This document shows, piece after piece, positions 20,110-29,065 of a stretch of DNA of 64,000 nucleotides. Both the position numbers and the translations under genes were made by a program. Source of the DNA: Trigonopsis variabilis. Its lineage: Eukaryota; Ascomycota; Trigonopsidomycetes; Trigonopsidales; Trigonopsidaceae. Position 1 is the stretch's first letter. Each line of letters opens with the position of its first letter. The notes under the pieces were generated by a model, which was not told where the DNA came from, did not search any database, and saw nothing but the letters and a program-made list of their open reading frames with translations. The stretch covers positions 186,001-250,000 of the forward strand of contig PPXM03000006.1 of NCBI GenBank assembly GCA_003707065.3, written 5' to 3'.

Positions 20110-22342
20110 TCACCTTGCAGTAGGCTTCGCACCATAGCGCTGGACGGTTTTACCATCAGGAATGGCAAAGAAGACAGCAGGAGAAGAAGGTGACCAAGGC
20201 TGGTCGAGACGGAAGTAGCCCTTTCTCTCAAATTGGATGATGTCGCCCACTTTGAGGGTTCGGATATTACAATCAGCAATAGCAGGAGTCTTGAACACGT
20301 TGTCACGGTTGACAAAGTCTTCAAGTTTCTCTCCTTCCTCGATCTTGTCCTTGGTGATTAGATAGTCGAAATCAACAAGTTCAGCTTCTGCATACTGGTC
20401 AGCAAGATCAGCCAACCATGTGATCTTCTTTTCGGTCTTGCGGAAGTCTCCTTCAAGATGTAATCGAGCATCAATGCCGGTGGCTTCTCCGTCAGCATTC
20501 TTGTGGATCTTGTCTATAATGACATTGCCCCAATCCATCAGAGTGATCTCCTCACCCTCCTTGAAGGTCTGAGCGTCATCCTGGTCAACCAGGACGACAG
20601 GCGAGAAGTAGACAGGCTTGGTTCCTAGATCGGGGTTCTTCTTGTGTCTAGGCTTATCCTCCTTAAACGGAGCTGCAGGGGCTCCAGACAGGCTAAGTTT
20701 AACGCTGAAAGATTAGTAAATTTATTTAATAGTCATTAACTCACGCCTTGTCTTTATTGACGCTCACATAACGAGGGGCAACAGGATCAATGACCTTTTT
20801 GTTAATAGTCCAGATTGAATTCCACTCCAGATTAGTGAGGTTCTTGGAAGGGCCCTGGGATAGGATGAAGGTTCGAAGACCTTCAACAGTCATACCACGG
20901 CGACGAACACCGCGGACGGTAGGGAACCTAGGATCATCCCAGCCAGTAACAAGATCTTGGTCGACAAACCATTGCAATTTACGTTTGCTAAGAACAGTCT
21001 TGACAAAGTTCATCCGGGCAAAGTCCCAGATATGGACTTTGCGGAGGTGAAGGTTCTCCAGCATCCAGTCGTATTGGGCATTTCGATCTCTATACTCGAT
21101 TGTTCGTAAAGAATGAGTGACACCTTCCAGAGAATCAACAATGGGAACACAGAAATCATAAGTGGGATACACTTTCCACTGGGATCCAGTGCGGTGATGA
21201 GGGGTCAGATTGCATCGATAGATAACAGGATCACGTAGGGCCTTGTTAGGATTGTCCACAGATATTTTAGCTCGTAAGCAGTTCTTCAGACCTTCTTCAG
21301 TACCGTTGAACATTTCCTCGGTAAAAATCTTGAGATTTTCCTCCACAGTTCTATCTCGTCTCTTGCTAGCGATTCCGTCCATTCGTTCTGCCCTCATTTC
21401 TTCTTGAGGAGTGTCATCACAGTAGGCTTTACCTTCTTTGATTGCAACGAGAGCAATATCAAACATTTTCTGGAAGTAGTCGGAAGAGTAGGTTATTTCG
21501 TCAGCTTTAATGCCAAGGAGATCCAAGTCTTCGATAATAGATTGTTGGAATTCCATCTTTTCTTTACTAGGGTTGGTATCATCAAACCGAACGATCAGCT
21601 TTCCGTGATACATTTGAGCGAAATACTGGTTTAGCATCGCTGCCTTAGCATGACCAATATGGAGATATCCACTCGGTTCAGGAGGAAATCGAGTGACGAC
21701 CTTCCCATCAACAGCATCGACCAAGCCGATATCGAAACTAGCCTTGGAAGCTTGTTTGCCAGCCTTTGATTTCTCGGCTCGTCTCTTTGATTCCAATTGA
21801 GCCAAAAGATCAGTAGGAGGAGCAGCAAAAATGTCAAACTTCTCCAAAAACAAATACCACCGAGCGATATTAATAAAGCTACCAGATCGAGCAGCAGAGT
21901 TCACAACAGGATTGCCACGAATGGCACCCCAGACAGCCATATCCGCCACTGAAATGCCATATCCAATGATAAACGACCGGAAGTTCAAATGGCTTTCCAA
22001 TTTCTCCAAGAAAGGAGTAACCTTCTTGAAATCCTTGACGGCAAAGTTCAACGAGAAGTCAATCCATTCCTCGCATAGATCTCTTGTAGCTTTTCCAGCT
22101 ATTTCGGGATGCTGATTCAACAGCTCTGCGAAAACCTCCTTCACTCCGTAGATTGGTTCCGGTTGGTGAGGACTATGAAACGAAATCGTAGATTCTGGTT
22201 TCTGGCCAACAATCAGACCTCCGTCATGATGCTTCACGATGATCTCTGCAACGCTCTGATCTTTATTGATCAGCGAAACTGCAATCAAGGGACCATATGC
22301 AATAACTGGCGCTTTGGCCGCAACTGTCAATGTCTTCGTCAT
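20110..22342 (-). CDS. GUS1: Cytosolic glutamyl-tRNA synthetase
   Basis: Two exons (22342-20745, 20704-20110) give 730 residues. An N-terminal GST-like domain (about 1-190, in yeast the site that binds Arc1) precedes the class I catalytic core with HIGH-type motif G-Y-L-H-I-G-H-A-K and the KMSKS counterpart V-L-S-K-R-K-L. The beta-barrel anticodon-binding domain fills the C-terminus (M-D-W-G-N-V). The R-F-P-P-E-P-S-G signature shared with GlnRS is present; the overall match is to eukaryotic GluRS rather than GlnRS. The ATG at 22342 is used because the longer frame begins at GTG. The end at 20110 could be replaced by a small extra exon, since a GTGAAT donor overlaps the last codons. It ends 155 bp upstream of the septin start. 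Confidence 0.93.
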
Positions 22343-22631
22343 TGTCTGAGAATTTTCCGTTGCCTGGGGCGGTCTTGATGAGCGTGACACAGGTACAACG
22401 CCAAAACGGGCTCAGATGCAGGCTTGGGGTCTGGGTACATTACAATTTTAATCAGAGGTGAAAGAGGATGATCTGACAAGTATTTGGGACTACGCATTCA
22501 AGTGTTCATAATGCTATCTATTGGACTCAATAAACAACGAGCAAGAGTAGAGTTCACCAGCCAGTCAACCAAGAAAATGCAGTCAATTAAACAATGTGAT
22601 TTGCCTTCAATCTATATAATAAGAAGTTCTA

Positions 22632-24227
22632 TTAGTTTGCAAACCTGGATCGCTCACGGAGCCACGCTCCCTTCCAGTAGAGAACAAAAGGAATGACAGC
22701 CATGATCCAACCAAGGCAAGCAACCAAAGTGGTTCCAAACCCGGTGGGATATTCCTTTGGCCCGAGATTTAAATACATTGGTCGAGCAAACAAAGGAAAC
22801 GCGGCCGCCAAAGCTGCTCGACACAAGCCATTGCCTGAGAAGACGGCATTGAGGTATCGAGGATAAGACATTGCGAGATAGTTGAAAGCAACTTGGAAAT
22901 TGGGGAACATGAAGAATAGAAAGAGAGCACATCCTATCATGGGGACAATCCAATGGACATGAGCCGTTCCTGACCAGCCAACCATTACGATCGTTGCGGG
23001 ATATGCAGGGGCCATGTAAAAGGCGATCTTCAGAACAATTTCAGGAGGGGAACCAGACATGATCTTGGGAATCAAGAAAACCTTGATTAGATAGCAGTAG
23101 AAGATCAGACTGAAAATTCCGCCAATCAAGAAGGAGAAGTAGGCGAGACCACTTTCTATCATATTGAAATGGTGAACCTCGTTGAAGATGATGGGGAAAG
23201 CCTCGAACCATAAATAAACAACAGCATAAAGAAGAGCAACATAAAGGTTATAGGCAAGGACAGGGGCTTCGGTAAAGGAAATGATTATAGGCATAGCGAA
23301 GTTCTCATACAACCGCTTCGAAAGCGGAACATGGATCAGTTCAGCCTCGCTGCGATAGATGTCAGTCTTGAATCGTCGACGTAATCGCATGGCGCGCCTC
23401 TCCAGAATCGTCTTATGGGAGGTCTCAGGCAGGAAGAAAGTCATGAAGAACAGTGTGGTTCCAGATAACCACATCACAAACCAAAAGATCCATCGCCAGC
23501 CAAGGACTTGACCAAATACACCGCCGAGAAAGGGACCCAACACAGGACCTAAAACTGCACAAATAGCCCAGCAAGCAATGGCATATGGTAGAAAGTGGGG
23601 CTTGACCAACTCACCCAACGAAGCACTAACCATGCTCAGTGGAGGCGAGGCAAAAACTCCAGCTATAAACCGTACCGTTATGAATCCACCAATATTTGGA
23701 GCCAAGGCGCATGGAATTTGGAAAATGACAAACATGGCCATAGACAGAACATACACATAATTCCTGCCAATAGACGATATTTCCGCCAACGGCGTGAGAA
23801 GTAAAGGTCCAACGCCATAACCAAGGACAAAGGTCGTCAGAGGAAGAACTGCGGCCACCATGCCTATATGGAAATCCTCCTCGATCTCGAGAATGGCAGG
23901 CGTGTAAATCGCTGATGCCACGTAAACTGAAAAGGTAACTATACCCAAAAGGAAAACAGCAAAGAGTCGATGCTTTTGTGGCCAGTTCAATGGCTGTTCT
24001 TCATCATCCTCGCCATACCATCCAACTACCTCATATTCCCGATAGCCATTCTCTTCATCACTAGTGCTATCGTCGTTTTCCTCTTTAACACTGGCTTGTC
24101 CTTCAACCGCTTTGGCCGGAAACACAAAGTCTGGATCGTCTTCAGGATAAGGAAAGTACTTGCCCTTGGATAAGGTATTTACCCAGTGTCCAAACAAAGA
24201 TCGTCGAATCAGCTTCTTGATGGCCAT
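22632..24227 (-). CDS. MFS transporter, DHA1 (polyamine/drug exporter) type
   Basis: A 531-residue intronless membrane protein. An acidic cytosolic N-terminus of about 85 residues leads into N-W-P-Q-K-H-R-L, the usual entry to the first span in the TPO1/FLR1/CAF5 group, followed by twelve predicted spans. Family motifs seen: G-Y-G-V-G-P-L-L-L-T-P-L-A-E (motif A region), R-F-I-A-G-V-F-A-S-P-P, and the D-H-A-1 motif C (A-I-C-A-V-L-G-P-V-L-G-P-F-L-G-G). After span 6 comes L-P-E-T-S and a basic loop (R-R-A-M-R-L-R-R-R-F). Likely exports polyamines or toxic small molecules across the plasma membrane by proton antiport; the substrate is not readable. The start is the ATG at 24227, since the longer frame begins with TTG. 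Confidence 0.9.
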   Translation of the reverse strand: MAIKKLIRRSLFGHWVNTLSKGKYFPYPEDDPDFVFPAKAVEGQASVKEENDDSTSDEENGYREYEVVGWYGEDDEEQPLNWPQKHRLFAVFLLGIVTFSVYVASAIYTPAILEIEEDFHIGMVAAVLPLTTFVLGYGVGPLLLTPLAEISSIGRNYVYVLSMAMFVIFQIPCALAPNIGGFITVRFIAGVFASPPLSMVSASLGELVKPHFLPYAIACWAICAVLGPVLGPFLGGVFGQVLGWRWIFWFVMWLSGTTLFFMTFFLPETSHKTILERRAMRLRRRFKTDIYRSEAELIHVPLSKRLYENFAMPIIISFTEAPVLAYNLYVALLYAVVYLWFEAFPIIFNEVHHFNMIESGLAYFSFLIGGIFSLIFYCYLIKVFLIPKIMSGSPPEIVLKIAFYMAPAYPATIVMVGWSGTAHVHWIVPMIGCALFLFFMFPNFQVAFNYLAMSYPRYLNAVFSGNGLCRAALAAAFPLFARPMYLNLGPKEYPTGFGTTLVACLGWIMAVIPFVLYWKGAWLRERSRFAN

Positions 24228-25159
24228 TGCGATCAAAGTTAACGGTGAGTAGGCGACAAGGCTCTTCTTTTATTGTTGGGCTGCAGTCGCTTTGTAATTC
24301 ACCTAGTCTAGTTATCGGTACCCCTTTGACAGGTTACGTCCGAAACAAATTTTCGGTCACTTTCTATCATCTTTCGTAACTCCGAGATTGGGATCAATGC
24401 AAGTGGACGTAACCTTAGCGCCACGGACGAAATTTCGAGAAAATGATCGTCGGGCCATTACTAAGTGTCTCTCTTTACGAGTCCATTCTCTGATCTTTCA
24501 GTTCGACCGTCCCACTGAGCTTTTTTTATGGCGTATTAGTGAACTGACTTCTAAAACTAGCAGAATTGGTAGAGTATTTACTAGGGTTCCTTCACTATAA
24601 TCACGCATCAAAGAGTTCCTGACTCATATGAGGTCAATTTTGACCCTCATTTCGCACCATTAGCCGCAGGGCTTGGAGCTAATGATGCGGCGAGTGTCAG
24701 TCAGCAACGGCGCTTAGGTCACGGACTTGGACCATACAATGTACAACGTTCAAGAAGGCATACGCAAGAGCATAGGGCCAAATCCTGTATTTCAATGAAT
24801 ATCTATTATTGGAATAGTCAATGTGTGTCGTGCACCGGTGGCTTACAAAGTGCCTTTGGAGCAGATTTATCACCGATGCTGAGGCCAGACATCGGAGCTA
24901 AGAAATCGATTAGAGCGTACGGACAGGAAAATTCATCCGAAGGGTAATCAGCAAAACTCATAGTACAACAGTTGAAATGACCGCCAAGATATCAGCTATC
25001 AAAATAGGTGACTTAAAATAAAATGATACCTATGCCGATTGACAAAGATCAGAGCTGGGGTGAGGTACGCACGAAGTGACTAGGGCACTCATATCTTTAA
25101 ATCCGAAGACGGATAAATCCGTTGCAAGAACGTGTTAGCAAACCTTTTTCGCGTGTGAC
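24228..25159. promoter_or_regulatory. Intergenic region upstream of the MFS gene, with two hairpins
   Basis: About 930 bases with no supported gene. Two back-to-back inverted repeats stand out. At 24628-24650 ATGAGGTCAA pairs with TTGACCCTCAT (one bulge, 2-base loop). At 24653-24689 CGCA-x-CATTAGC pairs with GCTAATG-x-TGCG across a 13-base loop. They could be regulatory dyads or part of a structured RNA. A last short exon of MXR1 could also lie at the right edge of this region. Confidence 0.35.
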
Positions 25160-25784
25160 TTACCCTGAAGGATTTTTCTCCAGGTATAATTGATGATATT
25201 CCTCCGCGTCCCAAAATTTATCAATTGGAACGATCTCGGTAACGATCTTATGCCGCGGGTAGAATTCCTTTTGTAGTCTATCTCTTACTTCGGTCGCCTC
25301 TTTCTTCTGTTCGTCGTTGTGATAAAAAATCACTGAACGGTATTGAGGCCCTACGTCAGGACCCTGGGAATTTTTCGTCGTAGGATCGTGCATTCTAAAA
25401 AAGAAATCAATCAAAGTCGCATAGGAAACTTTTTTGGGGTCAAACTGAATCTGTAAAGCTTCGGCATCTAGAATTATGATTAGCTCTAGTCCTTTGTGGT
25501 TGCTGCTCACGTCCAGTAGTGCTCGTGCATACTTGCTGGTATGTAGGATTATCCGTGCGACCTCCTGCGTATCCTACTCTGCAATCTAATAATCCCTTGT
25601 TTCCAAAATATCTCCTGAAAATACTCTCAACCCCTTCAATTTAGCTTTGTCTGCTCTCTCCTTACCCCAAAAACATCTGATGTTAGCGTTCCCGACAATA
25701 TGGTACTAACCCTGCTGCAACTGTAGCATACTCTGCGCCTTCAATTCGCTTAAAAGATCTTGATATTGGTCCAGCACTGGTCAT
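25160..25784 (-). CDS. MXR1: Peptide methionine sulfoxide reductase A
   Basis: Four exons (25784-25711, 25676-25666, 25633-25511, 25467-25160) give 171 residues. MsrA reduces methionine-S-sulfoxide in proteins using thioredoxin. The signature A-A-G-C-F-W-G-V-E is assembled only after splicing: exon 2 is 11 nt long and encodes the catalytic C26 with F-W and part of each flanking glycine. Downstream are V-G-Y-A-G-G, T-G-H-A-E-A, F-F-R-M-H-D-P-T, G-P-Q-Y-R-S and the F-W-D-A-E-E-Y-H-Q-L-Y-L end typical of the family. The C-terminus is uncertain: the frame stops at P-S-G, but a GTAAGT donor overlaps that codon and family members usually extend about ten residues further, so another exon to the left is possible. 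Confidence 0.9.
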
Positions 25785-26399
25785 TTTAGTTGAATTTATC
25801 GAGGCACCTGGGTTTATCAGTCTCAGTAGCTTGTTCATCCAATGACGGAATCATCGCTTTGCCTGACGACCAGATCAGATCCGATTGCTAATCGGCAAAA
25901 GACCTGGGCAGCATGACGAAAATGTAAGACCCGTCATAGGAAGCTCTACGTATTGCTGATTATCTTATCGCATATTTGTGTGAGGACTTTGGCATTCTGG
26001 TCCAAGACTCTTTTCAGAACAAGCTCGCGGTGGACTTGCTCCGACACTATTAAATTTCGGCCGAGCCCATATCGGCTGATCGTAATATACTATTGATTTG
26101 AATTTGTTACCATCTCTTTTGACCGCTCCTTGAAACTGTAGAAAGAAACGACCGGGTATTCAACATTCAACATTCGTAGTGTTTATCGCTGACTTCCTAC
26201 TAATGCTTCAGATTATTCTTTCATTCCAATTCCAAAGGACTTTGCGCTAATGCCAGAGTATACTTTCATTCCAATTCTATAGAGCGAGATGATCTAGTAA
26301 ATGATACGTTTCCCAAGCACAATGAACGAACGGTCGGGAGAGCCGACCAACAGTTGGGACTTCTCATCGAAGTCAACTGAGCACGCCCGCATAAACACC
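25785..26399. promoter_or_regulatory. Divergent intergenic region, MXR1 / synthetase-like gene
   Basis: About 615 bases. A 15-bp direct repeat CTTTCATTCCAATTC occurs at 26218-26232 and 26263-26277, 45 bp apart, upstream of the synthetase-like gene. No other gene is seen. Confidence 0.4.
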
Positions 26400-28078
26400 A
26401 TGAATGACTCGACAATATACTTGGTATTGACACTCATAGCATGCTACATATTGAAAAAGCTATTCTCTCCTTCTCCTGATATCCACCCTGTCATCTTATC
26501 TGACCAGGTCTCTACGTCCAAAGTCAGAGATCCGGGGAAGTCTGTTATCTACAGATCCTGGCTTACTCCCGAGCAATTCCCACTGATTTCGGGACTAGGG
26601 ATCGTTTATGATTGGGACCGATATACACGACGTGATGGAACACTTTTAGACGTTTTAAACATCCTCTCTAAGCTGCCTCTCTCGCTTGTTACCGAGCGGT
26701 CGTCAGAATCAGGTCAGTTCAGAGACCTGTTGCCAATGTTAACGTTCCAGGCTCTTCAATTAAAGAGAAATCCCAGAGTTTGGCCGCCTTTATTAGTGAA
26801 AAGTGTGAGAATGGCACTAAGGTAGCGATTCTGCTTCCTAATTCGCCCGAACTTGCAATTTCTTTTCTCGGTATGGTCTCCGTTGATCGATAGGTTAACT
26901 GTCTAGCGTGCGCTTGCTCGAATAGAACTACAGCAATCTTAGATCACTGCGATCCTCCACGTGTGTTCAACAGCCAAGTTGAAGGCATCGCTCCCCAGGT
27001 CCTTATTACTGATAACCTATCACTTGCTCAAGACTTTTCTTCTAAATTAACATGTATATATGTTGGCGAAAAGCAAGCAAAGTCAGATCTGCTCTACTGG
27101 ACTGACGCCCTACAAACTTCTTCGGTTCCTTTTTCTTCGACAGCCCAATTCACACACCCGGCTTTGGCGATCTATCCCAAAGGTTCGGTCTCTGCTGTCT
27201 ATTATACACACCAAGTATGGAAATAGGCTTTCTCGGTTGCTTACTATAGAATCTGATCTCCGCAGTTGCTGGACAAATAAAAGCGGCTGGTGAAAAAACA
27301 TGGACGAAACAAGACCGCCTGCTTCTTCTCCAACCTTTGGCAGACGTCTATGGAATAGTGTTGCTCCTCGCCGCTCTAGTCTCAGGTACGTGTCTTGATT
27401 TTCAGGACTGACTCTAGGCTCGTCGGTCACTCTTTCTCCTGATACTTATGGGTCAGTAGACTTGATCAAAAGGGCAGATCCAACCATTGCAGCATTGTAT
27501 GTCATACCTTGTCACATTTTATCTAATAATAGATCCACAGATTTGTTCCTGTCTGCTATCAATGAGCCCTTATCGCTTTGGGAGCGCTATAAACTTCGTC
27601 GTGCTCAAGGTTCTTTGGCTTTGGGGGCTCTTCCAGCGGCATCTGTCAACACATTTAGCTCTATACATCTGATACTTGTTCGTCAGGCTGTGGAAGTTGA
27701 CCGCCATAATCGATCTTTAGATTCTCACGCACTTCAACTAGGAAGGGCCATTTTTGGGTCTCATGTTGTCTACGGATTGACCAATTCTAAGCTCGCGGCT
27801 GGCCCGTTGACCCAGACAATGCTTCTTGATTATAGGGAATTTGAAGGAACAGGTCATTTTGGCATTATCTTGCCCTGCTTGGAGGCACGGATGAGCGAGT
27901 ACAAAGGTTACGACATCACTGAAGGGCAAGGAAGGGTGCGTATCAATACCATGCTTGGTACTAATCATACTAGCTTGAAATTAGGGGTCCCTGTGTACTA
28001 TCAGACGGATGGGCCTCCACATCAATCATAGCCAGTGTCGGTGCGGATGGGTGTCTCGATATTGAGCGGATACTATAA
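26400..28078 (+). CDS. Membrane-anchored acyl-CoA-synthetase-like (AMP-binding fold) protein, probably degenerate
   Basis: Seven exons (26400-26712, 26751-26870, 26907-27214, 27250-27385, 27418-27496, 27533-27994, 28036-28078) give 486 residues. An N-terminal membrane segment (I-Y-L-V-L-T-L-I-A-C-Y-I-L) is followed by D-I-H-P-V-I-L-S-D-Q and S-V-I-Y-R-S, hallmarks of a conserved fungal branch of long-chain acyl-CoA-ligase-like proteins. Adenylation-fold blocks are present (V-A-I-L-L-P-N-S-P-E-L, L-L-L-Q-P-L-A-D-V-Y-G, G-H-F-G-I-I-L-P-C), but the canonical nucleotide loop T-S-G-T-T-G-x-P-K is replaced by I-Y-P-K-G-S-V-S-A-V-Y-Y-T. Catalysis is therefore doubtful. The last intron was inferred so that the chain ends G-A-D-G-C-L-D-I-E, as in relatives. 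An in-frame ATG at 26301 is an alternative start. Stops of this gene and the next are 22 bp apart. Confidence 0.8.
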
Positions 28079-28100
28079 AACCATAGATGAGATATGACTA

Positions 28101-28739
28101 TTATACACGTTCATTCCATTTGCTCTGAGAGATAGGGACCTTTTTAATTGGAGGCTGTGGAGCGGGTTTGGGTTTCTTCGACTTGAAGAGACGGGTGATG
28201 GATCGCACTAGAGGAAGGGTGCATAGTCGAGTAGTGAAAGGCGTGGCCCAGATGCAGATGAGGATTCGGAGGGGTAAAAGTGCTTTAGTCGCAGCATAGG
28301 CCGACGCAGATTGTAATAATAGTTTAGCACCGTTCTCAGTATTAAATTCGGTCCAGCCATTCTTGTGGGCCAGTTTATCAAAGTAGTGAGTCCCTTTTTC
28401 AATTAACCATCCTGGTAAGAAGTCTGTTGGAGCCCAGTCGAGATAATGGAAGATGGAGATGAAGCCAAACAGAAAAGCCACCGCAGACACTTCATGTAGA
28501 ATCAAAAAGGTCACGAGACTAGACCCAGGTGCATCCTTGAAGGTCGCAGCGTACTTTCTTAAAGACGGCGGGAGTCGATCAATGATGCGGATGGCACGAG
28601 GAGCTTTGGGGGCAGACGTGACTGATCGGATGGCAATGAGAGAATTCCTAACGGTAGATTTAAAAGGATAACAAGGTCTGCATGAGCGAAATAGGAGAGA
28701 TGACGATGGGAACCTAGAAAATGCGGACAGAGTCGACAT
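28101..28739 (-). CDS. FAM210/DUF1279 family mitochondrial membrane protein
   Basis: A 212-residue protein from the ATG at 28739. The N-terminus is rich in S, R and F and lacks acidic residues (S-A-F-S-R-F-P-S-S-S-L-L-F-R-S), fitting a mitochondrial presequence. The DUF1279 core carries L-H-E-V-S-A-V-A-F-L-F-G-F and a second hydrophobic stretch, then W-L-I-E-K-G and A-Y-A-A-T-K-A-L-L-P-L-R. The C-terminus is basic and proline-rich. Family members (FAM210A/B in animals) sit in mitochondria; the precise role in fungi is not known. The longer open frame upstream begins at TTG. It is divergent from the NAD+ synthetase gene with 326 bp between starts. Confidence 0.82.
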   Translation of the reverse strand: MSTLSAFSRFPSSSLLFRSCRPCYPFKSTVRNSLIAIRSVTSAPKAPRAIRIIDRLPPSLRKYAATFKDAPGSSLVTFLILHEVSAVAFLFGFISIFHYLDWAPTDFLPGWLIEKGTHYFDKLAHKNGWTEFNTENGAKLLLQSASAYAATKALLPLRILICIWATPFTTRLCTLPLVRSITRLFKSKKPKPAPQPPIKKVPISQSKWNERV

Positions 28740-29065
28740 AAAAGATAAAAGTGGGCGAGACTTCGTGAACGAGTTGAAAGATGGAACTATAGTGGGGCTG
28801 TAACGACTTAGAGAAAAGCCCACGCCAAAGCGTCTACAGACTGAATTCAGAGATGAAGAGGAAAGGCGAGTTGGTGGTGAGCGAACTTGCGTCACGGATA
28901 AAGAAGCACTGAAAAAGGTGACGTATACATTAAGGCGATCCGTACTGCCCAAGTCCCAAGTCCTAGATAGGTCTAGATGTCACCTATCACTTCCGAGCGC
29001 TACCGCTGCTCATACCCGGATCAAGATATCAATCGTGGTATCGTTACTAAACAGGCCACATCACC
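28740..29065. promoter_or_regulatory. Divergent intergenic region, FAM210-like / QNS1
   Basis: About 325 bases with two promoters; no other gene is visible. Confidence 0.4.
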
